A stretch of DNA of 64,000 nucleotides from Helopsaltes ochotensis (Eukaryota > Chordata > Aves > Passeriformes > Locustellidae): NCBI GenBank assembly GCA_013400155.1, contig VXBM01001094.1, positions 95,189 to 159,188 of the forward strand, read 5' to 3'. Positions 1 through 12,742 of this stretch are shown piece by piece. The translations under genes and the position numbers were made by a program. Positions within the stretch are counted from its first letter, which is position 1, and each line of letters opens with the position of its first letter. The notes beneath the pieces are model-generated. The model ran no database searches. It worked only from the letters and a program-made list of their open reading frames with translations, and had not been told where the DNA came from.

Positions 1-1233
1 GCCATCACAAGCTCTGCCTCAGAAGCTTAATTATTTATTGTTTCTAACATGGGAGGTGGGTGATGCTGGAAGTGCAAAATATTGCTTTCTATCACCAAAA
101 TCCCATTTCACTTCCCGTGTTTTATTATATTATTTTATTTATTTATACGCTCAATTATTCTGACTCAAATACTTCTCCATAACTGAAAAGCAGTTTGGGA
201 TGCCCTGTAAGGTGTCCACAAATGTTGGAAAGTCATTTTGTCAGGATTTTTAATAGCATGAAGCAGGTTCCTCTTGAAATTGAGTGGGGCTTGGGGGCTG
301 CCCTCATCTGTGTTGGTCAATATGTTATAAGGAACAAAGAAAATAGAAGAAATTGTATATTAATAATGACAGTCAAACAAATAGCAACAGCAGCTCATTG
401 CTCTGATGGCCAGGAGCTGTTTCATTTCCAGCCTGTGGTGCTCCAGAGCTGGTTCTTACCGGGTTGTTTTGGTGTCAACCTCGTTGTTTAGATTCAATAA
501 CTCCCTTTTCCAGTGCTCACCCTCCCCAGGTGTTAGTGGAGGGTGCACACATCTACTCTTAGCCCTAATTTTGATGAGCGGAAGCAGGAAGGATGTTTTA
601 GCCTCCCTTCCCTGGTTCTTGTTTCACTGACAACTTTGGCAGTCCCTCCTCGTGCTTCATATTCAACTCCTGCTTTTTGAACCATAATGACCAGAATTGT
701 CCCTGGCTTTATCTGACACATCTCTTACCAGTGCCAGGTGCAGCGAAGTGAATTTCCTCTGTCAGGAAACATCACTCGTGAGTCACCCAAGACGGTCATA
801 AAATGATTCCATTAATTGCCTGGGCTCGGTACGATCAGCCAAAAGGAGGAGTTCTGCCTCCTCTCGTGTTTGCAGCTCTGGAGCTTCTGCTTTTGGGTAG
901 GTTTTTTTTTGGTTTCATCCCTGAGCACAGGTCATTTCATTCCAGCCCAGTCCTTAAAGTAGCCTGATTCTTCCCAAATATTCTTATTTTCTCAAAAGTT
1001 GATGGTGCTGCCTTTTGTCTTTTGCTAGCCTGACTCCTGCTTCTCCTGACAAATTTACTACTGCCACCTGCAAGGTGATGTATTTCTTTTCATAGCCATC
1101 TCTTACTCATCCAAAAAAAATTTTTTTCCACAAATCTTCATCTTTATCATCTTAAATAATAATTCCAAAGTATCATTGCATCAAGTGTTTTATTGCAATC
1201 TAGCTAGACTTAATTTTTGCCTTGCTTTGTCTA

Positions 1234-1254
1234 GAAAAAGAAAAAAAAAAAAAA
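1234..1254. repeat. A-rich run
   Basis: A5 G A14 run in intronic sequence. No retroposon body was recognised next to it. Confidence 0.8.
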
Positions 1255-2376
1255 TGACATCCTAAATTCTGGTAATTTCAGGCTGCATTTTTCCTATTTC
1301 TCTTTGTTGCTTGGTTGCTTGAACTTTCCTTTTAAAAATGTGTTGAATTTTTAGCAACCTTGTGGGAAGACAGGGCAAAGAAGAACATTTTTTCTCCACA
1401 AGAGAGCATTGGCTGAAATACCCCATCTTTTAGAAATTCCTTTCATCTACCAAATAAAAATATTATTTTTACGGTAAAAAAGGATGTTTAATATTTCACT
1501 GCTTTATAGAGTTTTATAGTTGTCTGCTGGTTTTTCTCAAATTTTCAAATTTTGTGCCAGTTTTCAGCCAGGAGTAAAATTTGAAGCCAAGTTATAAACC
1601 ACTGAAAGAAAAACATTGTTATAGCCTTAAGTACAATAACAATGCCTCTGTGTCCAGTATTTTGATATCCACGATCTTAATTTGTATATTTTGACTTCCT
1701 AGATATGTATTTGCAATAAAAAGTGCAGGATTTTTTTTTTCTAGATGGGAAATCCTTGCTCCCTACTGGTTGGAAAATCAGCTACCACTGGTTTTTATTG
1801 TGGCTGATATTCCAAGAAGAAGAAGAAGCGTGGGGGCTGCTGCTTTCACAGTTCCACTGGTAAAAAATTCTTGCTAATGCTCATAGCAGAGTGTAGGTAA
1901 ATAGTGGGAGAGATCAAACCCATCCCTGTTATTCCCAGGAGAAAAAGAATGGATCCCACTGAAGACAACAGGTGCTGTCTCAAGGACAAAACTGCCTGAT
2001 ACTAAAAATAAAAATAATAAAAAAACCCCCCCACTTTTTCAACCTTATGGGAATGGCTTTCTGTCAGCAGCTTAAAAAATTACATTAATTATCTGCTCCT
2101 TTGAAGCAGTCAGAAGTGTCACTTGCAGTGACATCCGAAGGCTTGGTGGCAGCAGCTGTGACAGCTGAAGGAGTGACCAACCCAGGGAGTGGCACCACTC
2201 TCATTTGGATAAGAGGGACCTGCAATTCCTTGATTGCTGGCCAATGCTGTGATGGAGGGGGTATTTTCCCAGGTGGGTGTGATCATCTCAGGGTGACCCC
2301 CTGAGCAGGTACTGATTGAACTTCTCACAGCCGCCTGCACTGGGACACAGGGGGGGTAAATTTCAGAAATGGGCTC

Positions 2377-2430
2377 GTTTTGCCATGGGGTGTGAACATG
2401 GTTGTTTTGCCATGGGGTGTGAACATGGTT
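2377..2430. repeat. 27-bp tandem duplication, two perfect copies
   Basis: The unit beginning GTTTTGCCATGGGGTGTG occupies 2377-2403 and is repeated without change at 2404-2430. The identity points to a recent slippage or duplication event. It creates an in-frame peptide repeat on the reverse strand, but there is no sign that it is translated. Confidence 0.9.
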
Positions 2431-5400
2431 GGGGTTGCACCTGTGTGGCTCCAAGTCTTTTTTTGTTTTGTTTTGGTTTTTTTTTTTGAGTACTGGTTGA
2501 TTATTGATGTTAATCTACATTTTTAATACATATTATATACATATTAAAACTTTTACATGTAGGGTTTAAATATCAGAGCATTAAATTTAGGTGCAGTCTG
2601 AGCTGTATCCCCTGCCTGGCATAGAAGGGCTCAGTCTGCTCATTACCACGGGAGCTTTGAGGTGTTCAAGTTACACAGCTCACCCAACTCAGCTGTGAAA
2701 GGCAGATATAAAGTTGGCTGAAGGGGCTCAGTTTTTGGCTGGTGTCTGTAGTGGAGGTTACAGCTCCTTTTCTACCTCTCAAGTAAGTAAGTAATTTTGC
2801 TCATTTTATTTAGTCTAGGTGCTTAAACTGCGTTCTTGTGCAAAAGTTTTAAACTTCCTCTAGTCCTGGTTTATAAAATTTGGTAACTTTAATTGAGTAA
2901 CAATCTTTCAGCTTCTCACTCTATATTTTATGCACCTGTAAAAAAAAGCTTTCCTCTTTTCTCTTAATGTTAACATGGTAACTAGCCTCTTGTGTCCTGA
3001 CCCTGTGCTGGTTTCTGGCTGCATGGGGCTGCTCTGAAAGCAGGCAGGTAGAAGTTTTAATGGCTTTTTTTTTCTTTGAATTGCTTTAAAGATGCCTTTG
3101 AACTTCTTCTAACTTTTATTTATTTATTTTTTAATTAAGTAGTGAATCTTAAAGTGATCTCAAATGCAAGTCTTAATCTGAGTAACTGTGACTCTAGAGG
3201 AAGGTCTGTATTTGAATTTGATGCTCTTGCCTGATGATTTTTTCAAGAGAGGTTTGTACTGGAGGAGGATACAGCAGGAGGGAGGAATTCCCAGGAAGCT
3301 CTTTGGGCACTGCTCTGCTTTTCCTGCTGTGCTCCCAGTGATCTTCCCCTGATTGGAGTGGCACAGTTCATACTCTAAGTGGGGTGAGTGGGAGCTGTGC
3401 CTGTGTAACTGTGAGCAGAGTTTTCTCAAGGTGACTTTCAATATTTCATCATGTGAAAGCACCCATGGTACAGATCATTAGATCAAAAATTGTGTGCTTA
3501 AATGTTGATTGTTTGTTTGTTGTGGATATTTTGGCTTTTCCCGTCTTCCACAAACATCTTGCCTTTCTTGTTTGGTAGGAGTGACCAACATAAAGCTAGA
3601 GGTTTATTACTCAACAGATCTCTCATTAATTATTTTTGCTTTACTCCTTTCAGTACCACCTGATTATAGCTTTAGATACTGGAAAAACCTGATTAGGAAA
3701 AGAAACAACACCAATGGAGGGAAGGCCACACAAATCTATGCCTATGGAACTTTTTCTCTTGTTTTAGAATACTGTTAAATTTTTTCAGCAGTGATTGTAA
3801 TGGGAACCCGAATTGCTCCATGTTGATCTCCTGACATATCAATAATACTTATAAATATAAAATGTACCTGGGGGAGGCTTAGTGGAGAAATGATGGCTTG
3901 TCCCAAAAGCAGCAGCTGCCAAGACACTCTCTGTGCCTTCACTCACACACAGATGGAGGGCTTGGAAGCCAGGCAGAACTGGAGTGAAATGAAATACCAG
4001 CTGCTCAGAGTCCCTCTGATTAGATCCTGCCTTCCAACAAGCTAAACCTCACCTGGAGTGATTGTTCCTTAAGTGTCTCTCTCAAATATCAAGCTGAGGA
4101 TTTATATCTAGGGTTGTGGGGGATTTTTGGTTAAATACATAAGTGTTTAACTGACCTGCTTTGATGGAAGAGGCACTGGAAGCATTTGGTCCTGGGTAGT
4201 AATCCAGAGTTGCTTTATTTTCAAAGTGCTGATTTAACATAGAGCCTGCTGAGCACAATGGTTTTAGGTTGGCAAAATATTTGCAGCGATTCCCAGCTGT
4301 GCTGCTCCAAAGTGGAGGATCCTGTGTCGAGGTATTTGTGGAGTTTGGTGTCCCACGCAGCAGGTCTGAGTGTGCCATTGGTAAATGGCGTGAGATTTAT
4401 CAGTGGAGTGAGATGTGTCAGCTTGGTGCACGGAGGGGGCATTTGTGCTGCAGGAGTAGCAGGTTCCTAATAGGAGATATTTCTCCCTTTGAGCTGCCAA
4501 TAAAATGCTCTGGTTGTCAATAAGGGAGGATTACCTCATATTTTTTAAGCATTCTCTGGCCACGATACCTGTTGCTGGCTTGTGTTTTAATCAGAGTTCA
4601 GACATAGTTTTCTCCTTGCTTTGCAGCTTTAGATAAAGCATTGGGTTCAAGGGAAGTGCTTGTGATGATTATGTGACATCATTTATTTATTTAATTTTTT
4701 TTGTTTTAGAGGTGACACTTTTTATCCCTAGCTGGTAAGAGATATTCAGACCCTGTGGTGGTGTCTCATCTGTGGTTTAAGTTTATAATACATATCTGGA
4801 GTGCTTTAGGGAAAGGTTCCATCAGGAATATTCCATTTTTGGCTTTTAGTGTGTACTCCTCTTATTTAAAAAAATCTGTTCAGAAATCTTCTCTAACAGA
4901 TTATTGCTTAATGAATAGACCCCCTTGTTATGGGACAGCTTTGGCTGTTAACATTTCTTCTCTCGTTTGGCTTTATTAGGTGCTATCTCTCATGGATATC
5001 TGTAAAGCCAATTAGTGGAGAAAATAACAGCCATATTAATCTCCCAGAGCAGTGCAAGAAAAAGAGTCATAATATCACAGAGAAATTATTCTAAGTGTGA
5101 AAAATTACCCACTTTGTCTATTTCATTTTTCTCAAACTCCAAAATTAATGACTTTCTGGAAAAAAAAGAGATATATTTATCTCTGTATAAAGGGAGAGAT
5201 TTGATGAATGCAAAAGAGAAACCAATAGAGCTTTAATAAAAATGTATATGTCCATAATCCTATAAAATCCCATGAATCCTATTCCAGTGTGTTAAACTGC
5301 TGATTTGTATCTCTGTGTCAAACATAATTACAGGCAAACAGGAGCTGTGTTATAATATCTATTAATCAAGACTGTAATTAGGATTTTAAGAAGCTTGAGA

Positions 5401-7200
5401 AATGCAGCAAGGGAAGTGCCAGAGCTGCTGAGCCTTTCTTTGGATTTGGCACCATTTTTGCAGCCCTGGGCATGAGATTTGGGGGTCCTGTTCCCCACGA
5501 GAACAGGCTGTACTGTGGTCAAGGGGGTGTTCAACCTACATTGCATCACATATTTGGGGATGTGAATGGGAAAAATGGTCACTGGTTGCACAGATTCAGC
5601 TGTTCATGCCAAACCAGCAAAAAGTATTGATTTTTTGGGGCTGTTTCATGGCATTTAGACGAGGTCTAAATGGTAGAGTTGGACCAAAAGACATCTTGGC
5701 TCAGTCTGTGCTCCCAGCACGGGCACTGAGGAGCTGTGCACCAACTGCTGTAAATATTTTTGAGCACTTAGGAGCCTTCTGACCTCTGTAAGTGCCAGTC
5801 AGACAAAATGGGGTTTGGAGAAAGGATGGGATCGATGGGCTTTGCTGTTGGCAAAAGCAAAGGAACTGATAGAGGTAGGCCCAGAAAGCCAAACCCACGG
5901 GTAAATCACTTGATGATTTAATATTTCAACATATCCGGATTTTTTTTGTCCCTCAAACAGTAACCTTAAACGTGGTTTATTTTTTTTCCCTTTAAAAAGG
6001 CTGCTTAATGCTCCTGAGTTTGGCAAATTTGGATCATCTCCTTTGTCTGCATTCTCTCCTTTTTGTTTTTTCCACTTGTTTTCCACTTATTTCCAGGCAC
6101 ATCTACCTCAACTTCTACCAGGCCTAGTCGTAACAAGCTGAACACTGTGTGAATGTTCCCAGCCTCATTTTAACTAAATTAACTACATTTACAACCTCGG
6201 TGTCAGAGCTCTGAACAATGAAAGCTTGCCACCGAACACATGAAACAAAAATGAAATTAGCCAGCGGTAGGAAACTACAAACAGCTGAGGCATTCAATTG
6301 TTAGCCATTTGAAGGATTAACTTCTAAATCATGTAGAGCTCCCTTGGTAGTTTAACTAGTTGGGCACTCAAGGGTATATAAAAACCCACTTTAAAGTAGA
6401 AATGTATTTCTTTACCTATAAAAGAGAGATTTACTGGCAAGTTGTGATATTATTAATGCTGGAATTTTCTGCCGTCGCCTCTGGTAGTTAATCAGGCTTT
6501 CTTTTATTTCCTGCATGCACTTTTCTGTTGGGCTCCCAATGAAAGACAGGGCAGATGAACTTGGTGTGGGGAGACAGATGACACTATTACCTACAAATAA
6601 ATGTAACTAACTTAAGCTGGTAAAACCTGCCTCCTGCAAGCAGTTCCTGCACACGAGTAACTCCTTTCTGTGGATATTTATCCACTGGGTGTATAAAGTA
6701 CTCCTCTGGTCTTAAATATTTGTATCCAGTTGTTGTTATACCAATAATTATGGAGAATTCTATGTATATTTTCACTCTATGAAAGCTAGTGTAAGCCAGG
6801 AGGTTTTGGGTCTTTTTTATGGTAAGATTTGATAAAAAGTTTTCTTAGTTAATGCATTGCAAACAGTTGCTAAGGGCTTAATGAGAAGGACAAGGAGGGG
6901 AACTCCACTAATTATGGTCATATGTTTATTTGAATTCAGTCTTTTCCCTGTCACCTGAGAACACTGTCATGGACCTTTGGAGCTTCATAAGGGAAACATT
7001 ATCCAACTCTGTTCCTAATGTGTCTTTCAAACAAGACCCTGAAGTCTTCAGACAAGTGTTTATTCGATCAAAATCCTTCAGATTGCACAATTAAGATTGA
7101 TGAATTTTATAGCAGTTCTTTTTCTTTTTAAATGAATAGCACTAAACAGCGGTGACTTCCTCTCCTAGCGCAGATTTGATAGTGAAGCCCCTGAATTTAT

Positions 7201-7222
7201 TTATAATATAAATATATTATAA
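7201..7222. other. AT-only inverted repeat, 10-bp arms
   Basis: TTATAATATA and its reverse complement are separated by AA. AT-only inverted repeats arise easily by chance, so no function is assigned. Confidence 0.8.
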
Positions 7223-7379
7223 GAGAGCATTTTTCACTACAAGTGCAAAGGGAGGCACTCATTTGGAGGGGAAAAAGAAATAACAGCAGGAACATAAACA
7301 CAAAGCTGAAATAAAGGGGAAAAAATGTAGAATCACAAGGAAAACCTAAACAAATAAAGTGCAAACAGAGAGTGACAAG

Positions 7380-7660
7380 CGCACTCAGCCCCTGGATTGG
7401 TTATGGATGAGTCGACAAGTATATGATGAAATTAATGACCCTCTGTCAACTTTTTAGATCTCACTTTTAAAGAGAATGGACCAAAAATCAATAGCCCCCA
7501 AACCACTAGTACTCCAGTGAACCAGTTTATCATTTATCTTACTGCTGGCACTCATATAGAAAGTGCAGCCAAGCACAGCATAGGACTTTCATTGGTAGTC
7601 ATCATTACAAGCAATGTTTGAGCACTCCAGTTAAAGGTCAAAGGTGTGCAGTACAGCTCC
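7380..7660. promoter_or_regulatory. Candidate non-coding regulatory block with DR1-like site
   Basis: This is balanced-composition single-copy sequence without repeats, with motif-like words such as ATTAATGA and a direct repeat AGGTCA-A-AGGTGT (7635-7647) resembling the DR1 element bound by RXR heterodimers and HNF4. Its character suggests a conserved non-coding element, but conservation cannot be tested here. Confidence 0.25.
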
Positions 7661-8379
7661 TCTGAGAAGTACCTATTTGAAATTACCAATATCTGTGTAT
7701 GGCTTATCCATGCTCTGTGCTATTATTCTATTTTTTTTCCCCACCCCCATGTGCATTTCCCTGTCCTGAGCTTTACCTGCGGGCTGAAGCAGAGGCAGTG
7801 GGGCTGCAGCCCAGCGCAGCAGTGCCTCCACACCCAGGGTCAGGGCTGAGCTGATGTTTCCATTATTCATTCCGATTCTCAAAACATTGCATCTCACTCA
7901 CTTCCAGTGGCATCAAGCTGAAATCACTGATGTATGAGCTAACACCTCAGAAGAAATTATTTTTCAAATCCCCCACCTCCCAAAAGTTTTGGAATATTCA
8001 AGATCTGCGTCTGATGTGTTTACTTTAAAAAGTCCAAAGCAGGTTCAGCTGTTTAAATTCTGTGTATTGTAAATGGTTTTCTCGTAGCTAATAATGAATT
8101 TGGTGGACTAAAAAGATCAGTTGAAAAAAAAAAATCTGTGGGAGTGGCAAGTGTTAAGATTATCATTTGTTCATTACTGGTAAGCCAAATGTATGCCTGC
8201 AGTGAGGTCAGGGTGAGTTGCACCAGTTGCCTACGTACACAGTAGTCTTGAAATGTGTGTAGTCCAAAGGGATAAATTGGGACAAAATAAAGGAAATGAA
8301 AGTGATCCTCTTTACATGGATGCTGAGGAAAACTGAGGCACCAAGCAGGCAAGAGGCTGTTTTAAAAATAAGCTGAGTT

Positions 8380-9480
8380 AGGAACTACCTGTTCCTGTGG
8401 GAAAACCAATGGAGTAGAGACATGAATCCAGGTTTTCTGATCCACCTTCCAGTGGATCGTGTGTTGGTGATCCTGTGTTGGCCCAGGATCCCTCTGGTTT
8501 GTGGTGTTTGATGTTCAAACCCCATCACAGGGGACTTGAGCTGGCACCTTCCCTGGTGCCTGTGCCATGCTGTGGGCTGGGGGTGCAGATCAATGTTTTT
8601 TTGCTCATGACCAGTTCTGTCTGTGTGCTGTGGGCCCTGGGGGACCCTCCTGGGCTCATCCCAGTGTGTGCAGCCAGAGAGGTGCTGGTCACACTGGGAC
8701 TGAGGTGAGCGTGCACTGACCCCGCGTGTGAGCCTGTTTGTGCCCCTTCCCCGTGCACTGCCAAATGCAGGGTCAAAAAGTCTGCTTTTACAGAGCCAAG
8801 GCACTCTGGAAATGTTGGCACAGCTGCGGGAGGATGAAATATTTCCTGCCACAGCACTGTGGGAAGGACAGGGATGTTAATGGTCCTACAGCAGAGAGGT
8901 TTTCCTCAGGCATCTGCGGGCAGGGGATGCTGCCCAGGTCTGCAGGAGGGGAAGCTGTGCAGCCACGCTTCAGAGGTGTCAGTGGGACAGCACAGTGCTG
9001 ACCAGCAGAGATGGAGTCTCCCAAAACACACCCGCTGTTCCGTGGGTGGAAGGTTGTGTCCCAAGTTCCAGTGGGGCAGAGAGAGGTTTTGAAGGACTCG
9101 GGAGAAAATTTGTGACTTGATGGAAGGTTTTGCCTTGGTAGGGAGGTCTGTTAGAGACAAGAAGGGTGCAGAGCTCCCACTGAAGGTGTGCGTGTCCTTG
9201 ATCCCACGGTGAGGCTCAATACAGGGACGAGCATTAAAGGTGTTTGTGGACAACAGTGAAGGGAGGAGCAGGGGGTCATTGGAGGGAGTGGGACTGACAG
9301 TGTGAGCCATGGCTGAATTTTGTGTGAGCTTTGCCTACAGCAAAGCTCAGGCTCGTTGGAAGGCACGTCAGCTCTGCTGGGCGTTTGCAGAATTACAGGA
9401 TCCTCCTGAGTGAGGAGACACGTTTGATGCTGGCCAGGGTTTTGGCTGAAGGGGCTGAAGCTGAAAGTTGAGCACCAGCA
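8380..9480. other. GC-rich intronic segment, no recognised gene
   Basis: About 1.1 kb of higher GC content and TG/CA-rich sequence. It produces several overlapping open frames of 75-155 codons on both strands, none with a recognisable domain or codon pattern. I read it as a compositional island, not a gene. Confidence 0.5.
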
Positions 9481-12212
9481 CAGGCACTGATGTGATAGGC
9501 AACCAGAAACTTGAAGCTGGCATCTCAGAAGAGCAAATGGTATTTTAATTTTATGCCTAGTATTAGTTTTTCTTTTTGATGGATAAATGTTAGAAGGTTC
9601 CACAGAGGGAAAGGAGTTTCCATATGCAGGTCACTGGGATTTCGTTCAAATTCAACAGAAAAACTGCCATATCTGTGGAAGTGGGAGCTAGATATGCTGT
9701 GAATTTGTCTCAGAACTGTAAGATCAGTAGATAAAATTAAAAAATTAAAACTAACAGCAATGCCTACAAGCAATCTCTTCAATATTCAGTTGGGGTTTTT
9801 TTTGGTTTTTTTTTGTCCCAGCATATTAAACTCATATTTTATCTGTAAGAATGAATAGGGACAATTACCAGAGTCACACCTATCATATCCTGTTTGCTTG
9901 TACAGTAAGTGCCTGATAGCAGAACAGGGAGCTCACACTGTGTGTTCCTCTCAAACAGAAAAGGCAAGTTGCTTCAAGTAGAACAATCCTTGTACTAATT
10001 GCAGCCATTTCAAGCCTGCCGCTCCAGGCTGGTTTCCCTGAAGGAACATGCTACTATGTTAAGACTTGTAATACATTAAGACATTTAATATTTATCCTTT
10101 TTAGCTGTTCTTTTCTGTTTTACAACTAGACCAGAGACTTTTCGGTGGAGGAAACTAGGAAAGTCTTGTTTACTTTGACATGAAATCATTCTGTGTTCGA
10201 GGTGACAATACCTTAGCTCCAGGGGATACTTGATAAGGTGTGTGGAGGAGAAAGGGATGATCTCAGGTACAAGCTGGTTCCTGGTTTCCTGCAGAAGTGC
10301 TTGAACGAGTTCCTTACCACGTCCCTCCTTACAGAGGGACAGGCACCAGCACCAAAGCATTGTGTTTACTAATTTGTGGTTTTAGGATCCGTGTTTCTAA
10401 TTCTAAAACAAATGTTAAAATCTGGGTCAGGACAAGGAAAGATGATACAGTGAGCAGAGCTTGGAGCTGCCCTTTGAAGCACGTATATCCCTGGTGGGGG
10501 AGGACTGTCCTTTGCTCCTCTGCTCACGGGGTTCTGCTCCCTGGTGTGGGTGGTGGGTTGTGGTCTGCTGGGGTCCACAGGGGTCCCTGTTGGCATCCTC
10601 CCCCTTCCCTGGGAAAGGAGCTACCTGCACTGAGATCGCACAGGATTTGTAATTAGTTAGTGTCTGGATGCCTAAAGGGTGTGGCATGGCTAAAAAAAAG
10701 GGGGAAAAGGCTCCCCGTGTATTAACTCAGAAGGGCTAGGGATCCATCTGTGCATATTAACTAGAAATATCTCTCTTTAAAATTGAGTATTGGACATGTT
10801 GTGCACATTGTAGCTTAAAAGCTTCAGCTGACCTGCATTTTTGAGAGTTGTATTCATTCTGGAACTGTACCACAATTCATCATATTAAACTTCATTTGTT
10901 GGAAGCCTTGCCCTGGAATATGGGCTTGGTCTCTAAGGAAGTGCTTCATTTCTGTATTCCTTACCAATAACAGCACACGGCACTGTCTTTTTATTACTCT
11001 GTGGCTAGCACCATTCATATAGTGCATTTCTACATCAGGGCTGGAGAGACCCCCATCCTGCTGAAAAATTTAGATGGCTACAGCAGTAATCAGAAATACC
11101 AATAAAGTGTCCCTGGTTCTAGGTGGTGATGTGGGATGGAGGGAGAAAAAAATATAAAAATGAATCATGATGTGAGACAGCATTGCTCTGGCAACTGCTT
11201 CAAAACCTGAGTGCAGCGAGACCGTATAAAGGCTTGAGAATATTCCTATGATCCTAAAGAGACCTGCAAAGACATTGCAAACTCATCAGGCAGCCAGTGC
11301 TGCGAGGGGGAGAAATGCTGCTTTGAGTCATTCATCCCCAAACAACAGACGTGCCTTAACCTAGACAGAGGCAGTGTGGCTTCCCAGTGAGGTGAGTTGC
11401 TTTGGGTAAACCTGGTTTAAAAACAGCCAGACGTTTAATGCAGGAAGATGCTGAAGGTGTAAAGAATGGCTAAGTAAGTGAGTGGGACACCATTAATCTT
11501 GGTTTGTTTCAGCACTACATCTTTAGCTGTTGAAGAAAAAAAAAACCTTGCTCCTAGCTCATAACCCGAGTGTTAAAACTGATGTCCTCCCCATTAGGAC
11601 CTGTAAGCTCATTAGCACATGGCAATTTATCCTCTTTTATTTCTTCTCAATTATCCTATCATCCATTGTATCTGGATCTGATTACCCTTTCCCAGAGTCA
11701 AACATTATCTTGTAAATCATTTGCTTTAAGTCTAAGCCTGCCATTGCATTGCCCAGGATTTGCTTAGGCAGGTAATAAATCAATTAGCATTAAACTTGTG
11801 GCATCATCAATTTTCTTTCCTTGTGACTGAAAAAAGGAGTACCTGAACTTTGCAAAGCTGTATCAGATTTCCTTATGCCATCCACATTGAGGTTTCCTCC
11901 TTCTTCCCTTCCTTTCCCCCATGCCCCAAATCAATATCAATATACTTTGTACTGAGCTGGAGACAAAAGAAGTGAGGGAAACTGCTGTGAACCCAGATGG
12001 AAAGTCTATGGAAAGAGCCTTGGTGACTTGAAACCTTTTGCATCAAGCCCTGGGTGAGACCCCTACAACCAAGGGATTTTTGGGTTCTGCTATTTGATAA
12101 AACTCAAAACGTGAATAGTGATGATGGTCTGAGACGACAAGCCTGAAACCTCAGGAATGTGAAAATTATGTGATATTCCTGCCCTTCCCATGCTGGGAAG
12201 GATGTGCAAGTG

Positions 12213-12290
12213 CTCTGCCAGCCCCAGGGCTGCCTGTGCTGGAAATCTCCAGTGCTTCCCTCAGGTGCAGGCAGCCTGGGGCTGGCAGAG
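12213..12290. other. Long near-perfect inverted repeat (hairpin)
   Basis: The left arm (12213-12236, beginning CTCTGCCAGCCCCAGG) is the reverse complement of the right arm (12268-12290, ending GGGGCTGGCAGAG) over 23 bp with one extra G in the left arm. The 31-nt loop contains a further five-base stem, CTGGA...TCCAG. A separate seven-base perfect hairpin (CTTCCCA TGC TGGGAAG) sits just upstream at 12184-12200. No known microRNA or transposon family was recognised. Confidence 0.85.
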
Positions 12291-12718
12291 GGATGGGCTG
12301 CGCTCTTGTTCCTTCTCCCTCCCCGAGGCTGATGGAATTGGTGTGGCCAAGGGGTCTGCCCAAAGCAGTTCAGAACTGGTGTGGACACCAGGGGCACAAC
12401 TGGCTTTCATTTGCTCCTTCATGTTCCTCCTCTGGACTTGCTCCCACGGCTTTTTGGCGGATCCTCAGGATCTGGCCTGCAGTTACAGCAACATTTATTA
12501 GCTGTAGTCTGGGCAAAGGATGCAAAGGGAAGCGTTTCTTACACCCTTTGCATATAACCTATCAGGGGATTGCTGAATCAGCTCTCTTGTGCTTGCATTT
12601 GCCTGTGGGCAGCCCCTACAGTGCTGTGCCCCTTTTTATCTCACCAGGCCTTCATAATGGGAGAGGAAAAAATGTTAGCAATGTGGATTTGCCATGCTCC
12701 AACCACAAACTGTGTGTG

Positions 12719-12742
12719 AGACCTGTGCAGAGACCTGTGCAG
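12719..12742. repeat. 12-bp tandem duplication, two perfect copies
   Basis: AGACCTGTGCAG is present twice in direct succession. It is a small local duplication with no other structure nearby. Confidence 0.9.

Larger units (their letters stand above)
1..7379. other. Intronic sequence, no gene seen
   Basis: AT-rich single-copy DNA containing the 27-bp duplication, small homopolymers and the AT inverted repeat. All frames are short and unrecognised. Confidence 0.6.

Noticed and set aside
7201..7222. AT inverted repeat as a terminator or origin-type structure
   Set aside because: AT-only palindromes are common by chance in AT-rich introns and there is no supporting context.
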